A stretch of 64,000 nt of DNA from Bacillota bacterium. GTDB taxonomy: Bacteria; Bacillota; Clostridia; Acetivibrionales; DSM-1351. Of this stretch, positions 9,846 through 19,328 are shown one piece after another. The notes beneath the pieces are model-generated. The model was given only the letters and a program-made list of their open reading frames with translations. It was not told where the DNA came from and ran no database searches. Made by a program: the position numbers and the translations under genes. The stretch spans positions 155,362-219,361 of the forward strand of contig JAEYHZ010000044.1 of the NCBI GenBank assembly GCA_023409265.1, in the 5' to 3' direction. How positions within the stretch are numbered: the stretch's first letter is position 1; the number at the start of each line of letters is the position of its first letter.

Positions 9846-10916
9846 ATGAAAAAGGCTCTTATTACTGGAATAAATGGTCAAGATGGATCATATCTTGCAG
9901 AATTTTTACTTGAAAAGGGTTATCAGGTGTATGGAATATTAAGAAGATCATCAGTAAACACAACAGAAAGAATAGAACATATATTAATGGAACAAGTTGA
10001 TTTACATGATGGAGGACTTAAACTGGTTCATGGTGATTTAACCGATTCAATGAATATAGTAAGAATTATTAGTGAAATAAGACCGGATGAAATATATAAT
10101 TTAGCAGCGCAGTCTCATGTAGCAGTGTCTTTTGAAGAGCCTGAATATACTGCAAATGCTGATGGAGTTGGAACACTGAGAATATTAGAGGCTGTTCGTA
10201 TAGCTGGGTTGTCAGAAACAACAAGAATATATCAGGCTTCCACCTCTGAATTATATGGTAAGGTTGCTGAGATTCCTCAAAAGGAAACAACGCCTTTCCA
10301 TCCCAGATCACCTTATGGAGTAGCAAAAATGTATGGTTTTTGGATAACTAAGCATTATAGAGAAGCATACAAGATGTATGCGGTAAATGGAATATTGTTT
10401 AACCATGAGTCTGAGCGTCGGGGAGAAACATTTGTTACAAGAAAGATTACTCTAGCCGCTGCAAGAATTTCATTGGGGTTGCAAAAGAAACTCTCACTCG
10501 GAAATTTAAATGCAAAGCGTGATTGGGGATATGCAAAGGACTATGTTGAGTGCATGTGGATGATTCTTCAACATGAAACTCCTGAAGATTTTGTTATTGC
10601 TACCGGTGAAACACGAACTGTTAGAGAGTTTTGTACCTACTCTTTTAAACATGCAGGAATTGAAATCGAGTGGCAGGGTGAAGGAATTGACGAAAAGGGA
10701 ATAAATAAAGCTACAGGTGAGGTTGTAGTTGAGGTTAATCCGCATTATTTCAGGCCTGCAGAAGTTGATTTGTTATTGGGAGACCCAAGTAAAGCAAAAT
10801 CATTATTGGGATGGAATCCAAGAAAAACTTCCTTTGAGCAGCTAGTTAAATTAATGGTTGAGAGTGACTTAGAATTAGTGAAATCCAATAAAGCATTAAG
10901 GATTGCTGTAGATTAG
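9846..10916 (+). CDS. gmd: GDP-mannose 4,6-dehydratase
   Basis: A 356-residue SDR enzyme producing GDP-4-keto-6-deoxy-D-mannose, the substrate of fcl. TGINGQDGSYL near residue 7 is the family NADP motif; STSELYG (~132) supplies Thr/Ser-Glu of the active site and YGVAK (~156) the Tyr-Lys pair; NHESERRGETFVTRKI (~187) is near-invariant in Gmd proteins. It is the last gene of the fcl-manC-gmd run and is followed by a 356-bp gap. Confidence 0.95.
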   Translation: MKKALITGINGQDGSYLAEFLLEKGYQVYGILRRSSVNTTERIEHILMEQVDLHDGGLKLVHGDLTDSMNIVRIISEIRPDEIYNLAAQSHVAVSFEEPEYTANADGVGTLRILEAVRIAGLSETTRIYQASTSELYGKVAEIPQKETTPFHPRSPYGVAKMYGFWITKHYREAYKMYAVNGILFNHESERRGETFVTRKITLAAARISLGLQKKLSLGNLNAKRDWGYAKDYVECMWMILQHETPEDFVIATGETRTVREFCTYSFKHAGIEIEWQGEGIDEKGINKATGEVVVEVNPHYFRPAEVDLLLGDPSKAKSLLGWNPRKTSFEQLVKLMVESDLELVKSNKALRIAVD

Positions 10917-11272
10917 AGAATTAATATTAAAAAATATGTTGGAGTAATTTCCTGTTCATATCCTTAGATTTTATGGCTTAACTAGGATTAATTATTCTCA
11001 GAAATAGTATTAGATGATAATATTTGTTCTGTTATGCAACCAGAAGGTTGAAATACATAACTTGTTCTTGTCTTTCTATGTGTTTGAAATTTTAGAATTA
11101 TAAATTTCTTTTGGTATATATTTGGTATTGTATTATTATTTAGGACTTTGGTTCATATTTAGTTCAGGCAGTTAATATATATTGAAATTCTTGGATAACA
11201 TTTTTACTATTTTGCTTTTCTGATTTTTTATTTTAATACTCAGTTAAAGAGATTTGTTAAGAGGAGTTCCCC
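10917..11272. other. Intergenic region after gmd, no gene seen
   Basis: 356 AT-rich bases with stops in all frames. I see neither a good terminator for gmd nor a consensus promoter for the next gene. Confidence 0.4.
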
Positions 11273-11974
11273 ATGCGCATCTCAATAGCCCTTGCAACGT
11301 ACAATGGTGAGAAATACATATTTGAACAATTAAACAGTATTCTACCGCAATTGGGGCCGGAAGATGAAATAATTGTATCCGACGATGGTTCAAGTGATAA
11401 CACTCTTGAACTTATCGCCGGGGTTTGTTCTGTAAAAATAATGGTATTCAACAACCCCGAAAAAGGTGTTATCAGTAATGTTGAAAACGCAATCAGTCAC
11501 ACTTCCGGAGATATCATATTTTTATGTGACCAGGACGATGTCTGGTTGCCGAATAAGATTTCTATAATTAAAAAACGATTTTCAGAAAGCAGAGCTAACC
11601 TTGTGGTTTCCGATGCATATATAGTTGATGAAAATCTGAATGTACTCGAAGATTCATTCTATAAGTTAATGAACTCGGGCGGCGGATTTATAAAAAACTT
11701 TGTTAAAAATACATTTCCGGGCTGCTGTATGGCCTTTAGAAAAGAACTAAAAGATATTATTTTACCTTTTCCCGATAATATTCCCATGCATGACAGTTGG
11801 ATAGGTCTTCTGGCCGAACTTAAAGGTGAGGTTTTATTTATACCCGAAAGACTGGTATACTATAGAAGACATGGAGATAATGCTACTGTTTTAAAGAGGG
11901 ATTCACTCAAACAATCTTTAATTTGGAGAAAAAACCTTGCCTGGGAGCTTGTAAAGCGCAGCATGTCAAAGTAA
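11273..11974 (+). CDS. Family 2 glycosyltransferase (rhamnosyltransferase-like)
   Basis: A 233-residue GT2 enzyme with ALATYNGEKYI at the N-terminus, DDGSSDNT as the nucleotide-binding DGSxD motif and DQDDVW as the catalytic/metal-binding region, a combination usual in WbbL/RfbN-like glycosyltransferases. HDSWIG and the C-terminal YYRRHGDN also fit that group. A strong AGAGGAG precedes the ATG. It is followed after 23 bases by a second GT2 gene. Confidence 0.85.
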   Translation: MRISIALATYNGEKYIFEQLNSILPQLGPEDEIIVSDDGSSDNTLELIAGVCSVKIMVFNNPEKGVISNVENAISHTSGDIIFLCDQDDVWLPNKISIIKKRFSESRANLVVSDAYIVDENLNVLEDSFYKLMNSGGGFIKNFVKNTFPGCCMAFRKELKDIILPFPDNIPMHDSWIGLLAELKGEVLFIPERLVYYRRHGDNATVLKRDSLKQSLIWRKNLAWELVKRSMSK

Positions 11975-11997
11975 AATGTACTTTTTAGAGGTTAAAT

Positions 11998-12867
11998 ATG
12001 AAGCTTTCAATAATCATCGTCAGCTATAATACAAAACAACTCCTGGCTGACTGCATAAATTCCATAGAGAAAAACCTTTATAACTTTTCTTACGAGATTG
12101 TTGTTGTAGACAATAATTCTGCAGATGGAAGCGCAGATATGCTTAAAGCAGAATATTCGCATGTTAAACTTATAGCAAATAACTATAATTCCGGATTTGC
12201 AAAGGCAAATAATCAAGGATTGGAGCTTTGCTCGGGAGAATATATCCTGCTGCTGAATTCAGATACTATAATTCTCAAAAATGCAATGAGCATACTTGTT
12301 GATTTTATGGACAGTCATAGTGATACGGCTATATGCGGACCCAAACTTTTAAATAGTGATATGACCTTACAGCTGCCGTGCAGGAGAGGGTTCCCAAGGC
12401 TAATCAATTCTGTTTCATATTTTTCAGGTATTAGCAGGTTATTTTCCAAAAGCAGGATATTCGGCAGCTATTTGATGACTTATATGGACAGCGGTATTAA
12501 TCATGAAGTTGATGCGGTATCAGGCGCATGCCTGCTGATAAGGCGAAAGGTACTATCGCAAATAGGAGGCCTGTTGGATGAGGCCTTTTTTATGCATTTT
12601 GAGGACATTGATCTATGTTATAGGGCAAAGAAATCGGGCTACAAGGTACACTATATTCATAATTCGGAAGTCATTCATTTAAAGGGTCAGAGCAGTAAGC
12701 TTAGAAGCTCCGGAGTTTCAAAAAATTTTTTTGATTCCGCACTTCTGTATTTCAAAAAGAATTACAGAAAAGAAAACCTTGCAGCCTATCTTCTGATGAC
12801 AGGTTTTATAAGAATAATGAAAATAGTTTCACTTATTGCCGGTAGCATTAAATTAAGGGACAACTAA
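11998..12867 (+). CDS. Family 2 glycosyltransferase (WcaA/WbbL-like)
   Basis: A 289-residue GT2 enzyme. IIIVSYNTK opens the fold; VVDNNSADGS is the donor site; NSDTII carries the metal-binding aspartate; FMHFEDIDLCYRAK is the ED motif with the general base. No membrane anchor is obvious apart from a hydrophobic C-terminal stretch. It is likely cytoplasmic, extending a lipid-linked glycan. Its stop codon lies inside the left arm of a MITE-like repeat beginning at 12864. Confidence 0.85.
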   Translation: MKLSIIIVSYNTKQLLADCINSIEKNLYNFSYEIVVVDNNSADGSADMLKAEYSHVKLIANNYNSGFAKANNQGLELCSGEYILLLNSDTIILKNAMSILVDFMDSHSDTAICGPKLLNSDMTLQLPCRRGFPRLINSVSYFSGISRLFSKSRIFGSYLMTYMDSGINHEVDAVSGACLLIRRKVLSQIGGLLDEAFFMHFEDIDLCYRAKKSGYKVHYIHNSEVIHLKGQSSKLRSSGVSKNFFDSALLYFKKNYRKENLAAYLLMTGFIRIMKIVSLIAGSIKLRDN

Positions 12868-13007
12868 ATAATAAAACCCGATTTTGCAGTGGGAAAATTT
12901 TTGAAAGTGCAAGGCGGAGGAGGAAACAATACTAGTCGTATTGCGCCCGACGACAACGATGCAATTTCGGAAATTAGCCACTGCAAAAATGGGAAGTTAT
13001 TATTTAG
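12864..13007. repeat. MITE-like element (copy A) with ~30-bp inverted ends
   Basis: The left arm (12864-12892, starting CTAAATAATAA) and right arm (12978-13007) are inverted copies with about 25 of 30 positions matching, both including a TTTTGCAGTGG segment. The interior has a small hairpin (CAATAC/GTATTG) and no ORF. The left arm supplies the stop codon of the preceding gene. Related arms occur at 46782-46947 and as a fragment near 56457. Confidence 0.7.
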
Positions 13008-13042
13008 CTGTTCCTAAGCATTACTAAAAGGAGTAGAACTGT

Positions 13043-13933
13043 ATGATACTGGTTACCGGGGCTACTTCCCAGGTTGGGATTGTATTGGTTGGAAAGTTGT
13101 TGGAAAAGGGGTATAAAGTCAGGTGCTTTGTAAGAAAGACCAGCAATATTGACGTATTGGAGAGAGACGGTGTAGAATTTTCTTATGGAGATATTGAAGA
13201 TTTACAAAGTCTTAGGGCTGCAGTGCAAGGAGTTGACTGCATAGTCCATATTGCAGGTATTTGGAGGATCAAGGTTCTATTGGAGGCTTGTAGGCAAGAG
13301 AAGTTTAAAGGTAGATTAATATTCATTGGCTCTACCAGTAGATTTAAGAAACTTGACAGTATAGATCCAAAAGAAAAGCAACTTGCACAGAAGATGAGTC
13401 AGGCTGAAGAATTAATTTCTGAAAGCGGGTTAGATTACGTTATTCTGAGACCAACGATGCTTTATGGTCTGGATCGTGACAAAAATATATTGCAAATTAT
13501 TAAGTTTATGAAAAGGTTCAGATTTTATCCGTTGATCGGAAGTGGATTGGCATATAAGCAACCTGTATATGTGGGAGATGTAGCAGATGCAATAGAAAGC
13601 TGCCTGTCAAATGAAGAAGTTGCCAGAAAGGATTATATTATAGCAGGTGCAGCACCAATAAAGCACGGGGAAATGCTTAAGGCCATCAGGAGAAACCTGA
13701 AATTTAGGACATTCATTCTCAGAGTTCCGATTTTTGCGGCATATATTGCGGTTTTTGCGTATAAAATATTAAAACCTTCTTCATATATAAATTATGCCAT
13801 GGTAAAGAGGGTCAATGAAGATATAAGCTATGATATCAGGCCGGCACAAAAGGATTTCGGATATAGTCCTGTAGAATTTGAAACCGGAATAAGAAAACAG
13901 ATAGAATACCTATTAAAAAACAACCTGTTATAA
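13043..13933 (+). CDS. NAD(P)-binding epimerase/dehydratase-like SDR protein
   Basis: A 296-residue extended/atypical SDR. TGATSQVGIVL at the N-terminus is the dinucleotide site (TGATSxVG). The region after HIAGI lacks a canonical YxxxK, so catalysis is uncertain and it may be a UDP-sugar C4-type or NmrA-like member. It sits between glycosyltransferases and the priming sugar transferase, so it probably supplies or modifies the first sugar of the glycan. Confidence 0.7.
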   Translation: MILVTGATSQVGIVLVGKLLEKGYKVRCFVRKTSNIDVLERDGVEFSYGDIEDLQSLRAAVQGVDCIVHIAGIWRIKVLLEACRQEKFKGRLIFIGSTSRFKKLDSIDPKEKQLAQKMSQAEELISESGLDYVILRPTMLYGLDRDKNILQIIKFMKRFRFYPLIGSGLAYKQPVYVGDVADAIESCLSNEEVARKDYIIAGAAPIKHGEMLKAIRRNLKFRTFILRVPIFAAYIAVFAYKILKPSSYINYAMVKRVNEDISYDIRPAQKDFGYSPVEFETGIRKQIEYLLKNNLL

Positions 13934-13987
13934 AGAGATTAAAAAGGATTTGTAGTAGTTTAATTAGATGGGAGAGGGGGAACGGGG

Positions 13988-14575
13988 TTGAAGAGAATAT
14001 TTGATATAGTGTTTTCGTTTTTACTTATAGTATTATTAATTCCTGTTTTTTTAGTATTGAGCATTATAGTCAAGGCATCATCAAGGGGCCCGGTTCTATT
14101 CAAACAAAGGCGCATCGGAAAAGATAAAACAGAGTTTTACATATATAAATTCCGTACTATGTATCTGGAAACTCCCAAAAATATGCCTACCCATCTTTTA
14201 GAAAATCCGGACAAGTATATTACACCTGTTGGTAAGCTCCTTAGGAAAACTAGTCTGGATGAGCTGCCGCAGTTAATCAATATAATAAAAGGCGAAATGA
14301 GTTTTGTTGGGCCAAGACCTGCATTATATAATCAATATGACTTGATTTCTCTGAGAGATGAACAGGGAGTTAACTATTTCAGGCCAGGTGTAACAGGTTG
14401 GGCGCAAATCAATGGTAGGGATGAGTTGGAAATACCTGAGAAAGTAAAATTCGACAGTTATTACGTAAAAAATAAATCCTTGTGGTTAGATACTAAAATA
14501 ATATTTATAACATTTTATAAAGCAGTATTTGGTTACGGAGTAGTAGAGGGAAAACGCACTCTTGAAAAAGTATAA
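13988..14575 (+). CDS. Polyprenyl-phosphate sugar-1-phosphate transferase (priming enzyme)
   Basis: A 195-residue monotopic membrane transferase of the bacterial sugar transferase family. One N-terminal hydrophobic segment (FSFLLIVLLIPVFLVLSII) is followed by FKQRRIGKD, the family's charged motif, then LDELPQLINIIKGEMS and VGPRPA, and the conserved PGVTGWAQINGRD. Such enzymes move a sugar-1-phosphate onto undecaprenyl phosphate to begin a repeat unit, as PglC does. Start is TTG with a G-rich site upstream. PglC/WcaJ short forms have similar length. Confidence 0.88.
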   Translation: MKRIFDIVFSFLLIVLLIPVFLVLSIIVKASSRGPVLFKQRRIGKDKTEFYIYKFRTMYLETPKNMPTHLLENPDKYITPVGKLLRKTSLDELPQLINIIKGEMSFVGPRPALYNQYDLISLRDEQGVNYFRPGVTGWAQINGRDELEIPEKVKFDSYYVKNKSLWLDTKIIFITFYKAVFGYGVVEGKRTLEKV

Positions 14576-14632
14576 GTAGGATCTTATTATTAATATTTAG
14601 TAACATTTCATTATTTTTCTGTATATATTTGT

Positions 14633-14638
14633 TATAAT
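14633..14638 (+). promoter_or_regulatory. Possible -10 element upstream of the FlaA1/CapD-like gene
   Basis: A perfect TATAAT about 60 bases before the start at 14697. The -35 region is poor (only T-rich sequence at the right distance), so this is a weak call. Confidence 0.35.
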
Positions 14639-14696
14639 AGAAGCGATATGTGTATTATTTTGGGTTGTGTATCATAATTGGAGGTTGAAGTTTCAT

Positions 14697-16553
14697 ATGA
14701 AAAGAAAAATTCGAAATAAGCTTTTAATACTTCTAGATATGGTACTCATATGTGTTTCGATTCTTTTTGCTTATACGTTGAGGTTTATAGATGGGAGCTT
14801 CTCAGATATTGACAGTGTATTGCAAAGTCAGATAAAAAATGAAATTATTCACATTATTATAGTCGCTTTGATAGTAAAAATGATAGGTTTTTCACTTTTA
14901 AAACTATATAGTAGTTTGTGGGAATACGCGGGAATACACGAAGTAAGCTACATACTTTTGGCATCTCTTCTTTGCAATTCAATTATGCAGGGATATATAT
15001 TCGTTATGCAGCTGCATGTACCAAGAGGTATTTTCATTATAACAATGCTTACAGATGTATTTCTTATTGGTGGGGCAAGATTTGCTTATAGGATGTTAAG
15101 AAGAGTAATTATGGGAGAAATGATCCGTTTTTCTAATGCCAAACGGATATTAGTGGTTGGTGGTGGAGATACGGGTGCAACAGTTATTAAAGAATTAAAA
15201 AGACATCCGGAAATGAAAAGTCTTCCTGTTGCCATTATTGACAATGATACTCTTAAAGTAGGCAAAAGTATAAACGGTGTTCCAATTGTAGGAAATGACG
15301 ATTTTTTATCCAGTGCATTGGATAAATATGATGTTGCTGAAGTTATCGTGGCTATACCTTCAGCTGACAATAAAAAAATAAATTATATCTTTGAACAATG
15401 CTCTAAAAAGGAATGTAAAGTAAAAATACTTCCCTCGGTTACTCAAATTATCGATGAAGCGGTACTAATACAAAAAATCAGAGATGTATCCATTGAGGAC
15501 CTGCTTCAAAGAGAACCGGTTGTAATGGATTTAGAGGAAATAAGTTTATACATTGCCGACAAAACCGTTATGATCACCGGTGGTGGCGGTTCTATTGGTT
15601 CAGAATTGTGCAGGCAGGTTGCTGCTTTTTTACCCAAACAGCTCATAATATTGGATAATTACGAGAATAATGCTTATGATATACAGAATGAACTCATAAC
15701 ATACTACCCTGAATTAAATCTGGTTACAGTTATAGCCAATATCAGGGAGAAAATGCGATTGGAGAATGTATTTAAAACTTATAGGCCCGAAATAATATTT
15801 CATGCAGCAGCTCATAAGCATGTTCCGCTCATGGAAGCCAATCCGACTGAAGCCATCAAAAACAATATATTCGGAACGCTGAATGTGGCTGAATGCGCTG
15901 ATAAATTCGGTGCAAAGCGTTTTGTTATGATATCCACCGACAAGGCGGTTAATCCTACCAATATCATGGGCGCTACAAAGAGAGTAGCTGAAATGATAAT
16001 CCAGGCACTCTCAAAACACAGCAAAACCGAGTTTGTTGCGGTCAGATTCGGAAATGTTCTGGGCAGTAACGGTAGTGTTATACCTTTATTTAAAAAGCAG
16101 ATAGAACAAGGAGGTCCTGTCACAGTTACCGATCCTGAGATCATCAGGTATTTTATGACCATTCCCGAAGCAGTTCAGCTTGTGCTGCAAGCCGGTGCAA
16201 TGGCTGAAGGAGGAGAAATCTTCGTGCTTGATATGGGTGAACCAGTTAAGATTTATGATCTCGCCAGAAACCTGATTAAGTTGTCAGGCTTTGAACCTGA
16301 TGTGGACATCAAAATTGAATTTACAGGGCTGCGTCCGGGAGAAAAACTTTACGAGGAATTGCTGTTAGCTGAAGAGGGTATTGAAGCCACCAAAAACAAC
16401 AAGATATATGTGGCCAAGCCTTTACATACCGATCTTGCAATCCTCAGGCGGGAAATAGAATGCCTTAAGGATATTATTGCAAACAATGCCGATCAGGTCA
16501 GGGATTATATGAAAATTATAGTCCCAAATTATGAATATAAAGATATTATTTGA
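14697..16553 (+). CDS. FlaA1/CapD/WbpM-type membrane nucleotide-sugar 4,6-dehydratase
   Basis: A 618-residue protein with four N-terminal membrane helices (to ~residue 125), a first Rossmann domain (VVGGGDTGATVIKEL, ~153) and a second catalytic SDR domain starting at MITGGGGSIGSELC (~291). STDKAVNPTNIMGATKR (~412) is the diagnostic active-site segment; the usual SDR Tyr is replaced by Met, as in the long WbpM group. These enzymes make UDP-4-keto-6-deoxy sugars used by the priming transferase encoded just upstream. I use ATG 14697 with GGAGG at 14680-14684; a GTG at 14667 is in frame but has no site. Confidence 0.88.
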   Translation: MKRKIRNKLLILLDMVLICVSILFAYTLRFIDGSFSDIDSVLQSQIKNEIIHIIIVALIVKMIGFSLLKLYSSLWEYAGIHEVSYILLASLLCNSIMQGYIFVMQLHVPRGIFIITMLTDVFLIGGARFAYRMLRRVIMGEMIRFSNAKRILVVGGGDTGATVIKELKRHPEMKSLPVAIIDNDTLKVGKSINGVPIVGNDDFLSSALDKYDVAEVIVAIPSADNKKINYIFEQCSKKECKVKILPSVTQIIDEAVLIQKIRDVSIEDLLQREPVVMDLEEISLYIADKTVMITGGGGSIGSELCRQVAAFLPKQLIILDNYENNAYDIQNELITYYPELNLVTVIANIREKMRLENVFKTYRPEIIFHAAAHKHVPLMEANPTEAIKNNIFGTLNVAECADKFGAKRFVMISTDKAVNPTNIMGATKRVAEMIIQALSKHSKTEFVAVRFGNVLGSNGSVIPLFKKQIEQGGPVTVTDPEIIRYFMTIPEAVQLVLQAGAMAEGGEIFVLDMGEPVKIYDLARNLIKLSGFEPDVDIKIEFTGLRPGEKLYEELLLAEEGIEATKNNKIYVAKPLHTDLAILRREIECLKDIIANNADQVRDYMKIIVPNYEYKDII

Positions 16554-16704
16554 TTTAAAATCATACAAATTAGAAAATGTGAAGTATTATGTTATGTCTG
16601 AAATTATATTTAAGTTTATGCGGGAAAGAAGGGAGGTAGCTGCGTAAAGCTGTGGTTCGCGAAAAAGAAATTGCAAATCGATTTTAATTGCGCAGCAGGA
16701 AATA

Positions 16705-17997
16705 TTGATACATAAAAACAAAAGGTTACATATATGCTTGCTAATTATTTTAGCTCTGACATTCCATGTGCAGGGTGTCTCTATAGCGGCAGACAGCAGT
16801 ATTGGCAATCAAAAAAACAATAATGTTTTACAGCCACTAAAATTATCTCTGGAAGATGCAATAAAAAAAGGAGTCGCCAATGATCCCGGTTTAACTTCAA
16901 TGGATATATCAATTAAAAAAATGTGGAGAGTAACTGATGAGGATAAATCTTTTAAGGAAATATCCGATAATACGCAGAGCGAACTGGATGAAATGGATGA
17001 ATACTATAAATTGTCTGAGAGAAAGAGACTCTATGACAATCTGACTAATTTTGAAGAAGAGCTGATTGTTAAATACCGGGATAAATACGGGGATGCACCC
17101 TATTACAGACAAACGCTTTATGAGAATTATTTAAACGGCAGGGCTTTTTCAAATTATTCCTCCTGGCTGCAAATATTGAGCCTGAAGGATACCTATGATA
17201 CAAGCAAGGCAAAGCTTGAGGGAGATATTCAGGCTATGTACTACAATTTGCTTTATGCTACTGAACAGTACGAATCTCTGGAGGACTCCCTTAATACAAT
17301 GGAAAAGCAGTATTCGGGTATAGCCCTGAAATATCAAAAGGGTTTAGTTTCTGAACTGGATAAATATAAGTTTGAGGTGGAGCTTAGCAAAAAAAGGCTG
17401 CAATTACAAAAAAGCAAAAGGAATAGAGAGTATCAGGAATTGGTGCTTAAGCAAGTATGTGGCATAGAACGTTCTCAGTCAATAGAGTTAACAAGTAGGG
17501 ATGCGGGCTTGAATAAGAAGTACAGTCTTGATACATACAAAAATTATTGTGAAAAAGCTCTGGCGAATAGAAGTGAAGTGGTAAATGCAAAACTTAAGTT
17601 GGAAGTTTTCATAAAAGAACTGGAATACTACGATAAGTACATAAAACAAAAGTATGCATTTGACCGTACAAATCTTCAGCAACAGGTAGAAGATGCTGAA
17701 TTTGCTGTTAATCAAAATATTTTAAACGTTACAAATGATATTCAAGCTGCGTACACTGCTGTTAAGTCTGTTCAAAGCGAAATGGAAATTCAAAAGAGAA
17801 ATGCCCAAAATAAAAAATTTGATTACAATATTGCAGAGAAAAAGTATTCACAGGGACTCATAAGCCTTGTAGATTTATGGAGTTCGAAAGATGCTGCAAG
17901 CAGTGCCGAGATCGAATACAAAAAGGCTCAGCGAAACATGGATTACAGCTTGTGCAAACTTGAGCTCGCTTGTACACTTGGTCCTGCTTACAATTGA
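16705..17997 (+). CDS. TolC-like (outer membrane efflux family) exported protein 1
   Basis: A 430-residue protein with a signal peptide (ICLLIILALTFHVQGVSIA, then ADSS) and long helical segments rich in Lys, Glu, Tyr and Gln. The repeated pattern YQKGLVSELDKYKFEVELSK and later YSQGLISLVDLWSSKDA matches the TolC/OEP helical-hairpin repeat (Y-x-x-G-L-V-S-x-x-D/E-x-x). Gram-positive homologues exist although there is no outer membrane; they are presumably wall or membrane-surface coiled coils. The TTG start at 16705 has AGGA just upstream and nothing better exists in frame before a stop at 16645. Paralogue at 18036. Confidence 0.7.
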   Translation: MIHKNKRLHICLLIILALTFHVQGVSIAADSSIGNQKNNNVLQPLKLSLEDAIKKGVANDPGLTSMDISIKKMWRVTDEDKSFKEISDNTQSELDEMDEYYKLSERKRLYDNLTNFEEELIVKYRDKYGDAPYYRQTLYENYLNGRAFSNYSSWLQILSLKDTYDTSKAKLEGDIQAMYYNLLYATEQYESLEDSLNTMEKQYSGIALKYQKGLVSELDKYKFEVELSKKRLQLQKSKRNREYQELVLKQVCGIERSQSIELTSRDAGLNKKYSLDTYKNYCEKALANRSEVVNAKLKLEVFIKELEYYDKYIKQKYAFDRTNLQQQVEDAEFAVNQNILNVTNDIQAAYTAVKSVQSEMEIQKRNAQNKKFDYNIAEKKYSQGLISLVDLWSSKDAASSAEIEYKKAQRNMDYSLCKLELACTLGPAYN

Positions 17998-18035
17998 AGG
18001 CTTTACTAGATTATTAAAGAAAAGATGGTGTTTGT

Positions 18036-19172
18036 ATGAAATTAAAATTTAAACTAAGAAATATAATAATAGGATTAATTATATTTGGTATTACATTTTC
18101 TACATCTTTTGCTGTGACGGTAAAGGCAGCAGGTGTGGAAAATATAACTAAAATTTTTAGCCTGGACAGCTTCATTGCAGAAGTAATGAATACCAATCCT
18201 GAAATCAAGCTTCTGGACAATCAGTTGATAACTCAGGAAAAGCGTTATAAAAATGCTGTTGACAATGCTAAAGAACAAAATCTGTATGATGAGAATCCAG
18301 GTAAAGATATGGCAGAAACTAAAAGAAATATTCTATTATACCCTCTTCAAGTGAAAAACAGGTTAGAAGAGCTGAAATGGGAGAAGCAAAATAAAGTTAT
18401 GACCATAAAAGCTGATGCTTTAAAGCTGTATTATCAGCATCTATTTAAGCAGTATGAGATTGATGCACAAACGAAGTCAGTAGAAAAAGCAAAGACTGAA
18501 TTAGCTATTGAAAAGGAAAAAGTAAAACTTGGAAAGATAAGCAGCATATCGATAGGGCAGAGTGAGAATACCGTAGAACTGGCAAACCAAAAACTTGATA
18601 AATTAAACGCAGAGCTTATAGCTATAGAAATGAAAATAAATTCATTGCTAAATTATGATCTAAACCAAAAGCTTAAATTCAATTCTGAAACAATCAAAGT
18701 TGATGAATATAAAATAAATGATTTGGAAGCACTTATTGAAAAAAGAAAAATAGAAAGCAATTCAATAGCGCAGCTACAACGACAGATAGAAGAAGCCAAG
18801 ACAGATGCCTATGCAGAATCATACAGCAGGGGAAGTATAGCATCAAGTTATGAATTACTTCAGGATAAACCAAAGGAATTGGAGAATCAAATTGAGAATG
18901 AGAAATTCAAAATAGAATCAAAGATCAGAAATGATTATATCGTAATCTTGAATTCTTATGATGATATTGCTATTGCCAAGCTATCCTATGATTTGAACCT
19001 GAAGCTTTTTGACGTGGCAGAGAAAAAGTACAAACAGGAAATGATAAGCTATGTAGATTATTTAAAGGCTGCTGAGGATAAGGAAAATGCCATGATACAG
19101 TATGATCAGGCTCAATTAAATTATCTTACTGCAGTATTGGATTTCAAATTGTATATTGAGCAGCTGCAATAA
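18036..19172 (+). CDS. TolC-like exported protein 2
   Basis: A 378-residue paralogue of the preceding gene in architecture: signal peptide (RNIIIGLIIFGITFSTSFA), then long amphipathic helices and two OEP-like repeats (KVKLGKISSISIGQSEN and KYKQEMISYVDYLKAAED). The C-terminus lacks a membrane anchor. It follows the first TolC-like gene by 38 bases and precedes walR by about 155 bases. No ABC or MFP partner is encoded here, so an export role is unproven; a structural or wall-hydrolase-control role is as likely. Confidence 0.7.
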   Translation: MKLKFKLRNIIIGLIIFGITFSTSFAVTVKAAGVENITKIFSLDSFIAEVMNTNPEIKLLDNQLITQEKRYKNAVDNAKEQNLYDENPGKDMAETKRNILLYPLQVKNRLEELKWEKQNKVMTIKADALKLYYQHLFKQYEIDAQTKSVEKAKTELAIEKEKVKLGKISSISIGQSENTVELANQKLDKLNAELIAIEMKINSLLNYDLNQKLKFNSETIKVDEYKINDLEALIEKRKIESNSIAQLQRQIEEAKTDAYAESYSRGSIASSYELLQDKPKELENQIENEKFKIESKIRNDYIVILNSYDDIAIAKLSYDLNLKLFDVAEKKYKQEMISYVDYLKAAEDKENAMIQYDQAQLNYLTAVLDFKLYIEQLQ

Positions 19173-19243
19173 TTTAGCAGTAATTACATGCAACATTCTT
19201 CATACATATTACGTCTAAATTACAGTATTGCCAAAATATTAAT

Positions 19244-19272
19244 TTTCCATTACAAGTATTAAGTGATATAAT
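19244..19272 (+). promoter_or_regulatory. Extended -10 promoter of walR
   Basis: TGATATAAT (19264-19272) is a perfect extended -10. A weak -35 (TTTCCA, 19244-19249) lies 17 bases upstream. It is about 55 bases before the walR start. Confidence 0.6.
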
Positions 19273-19328
19273 TCAACTTAGGGTTTCGGATTAATCACCA
19301 ATAAAATTTTTTGTTAGGGGTGTATTTT

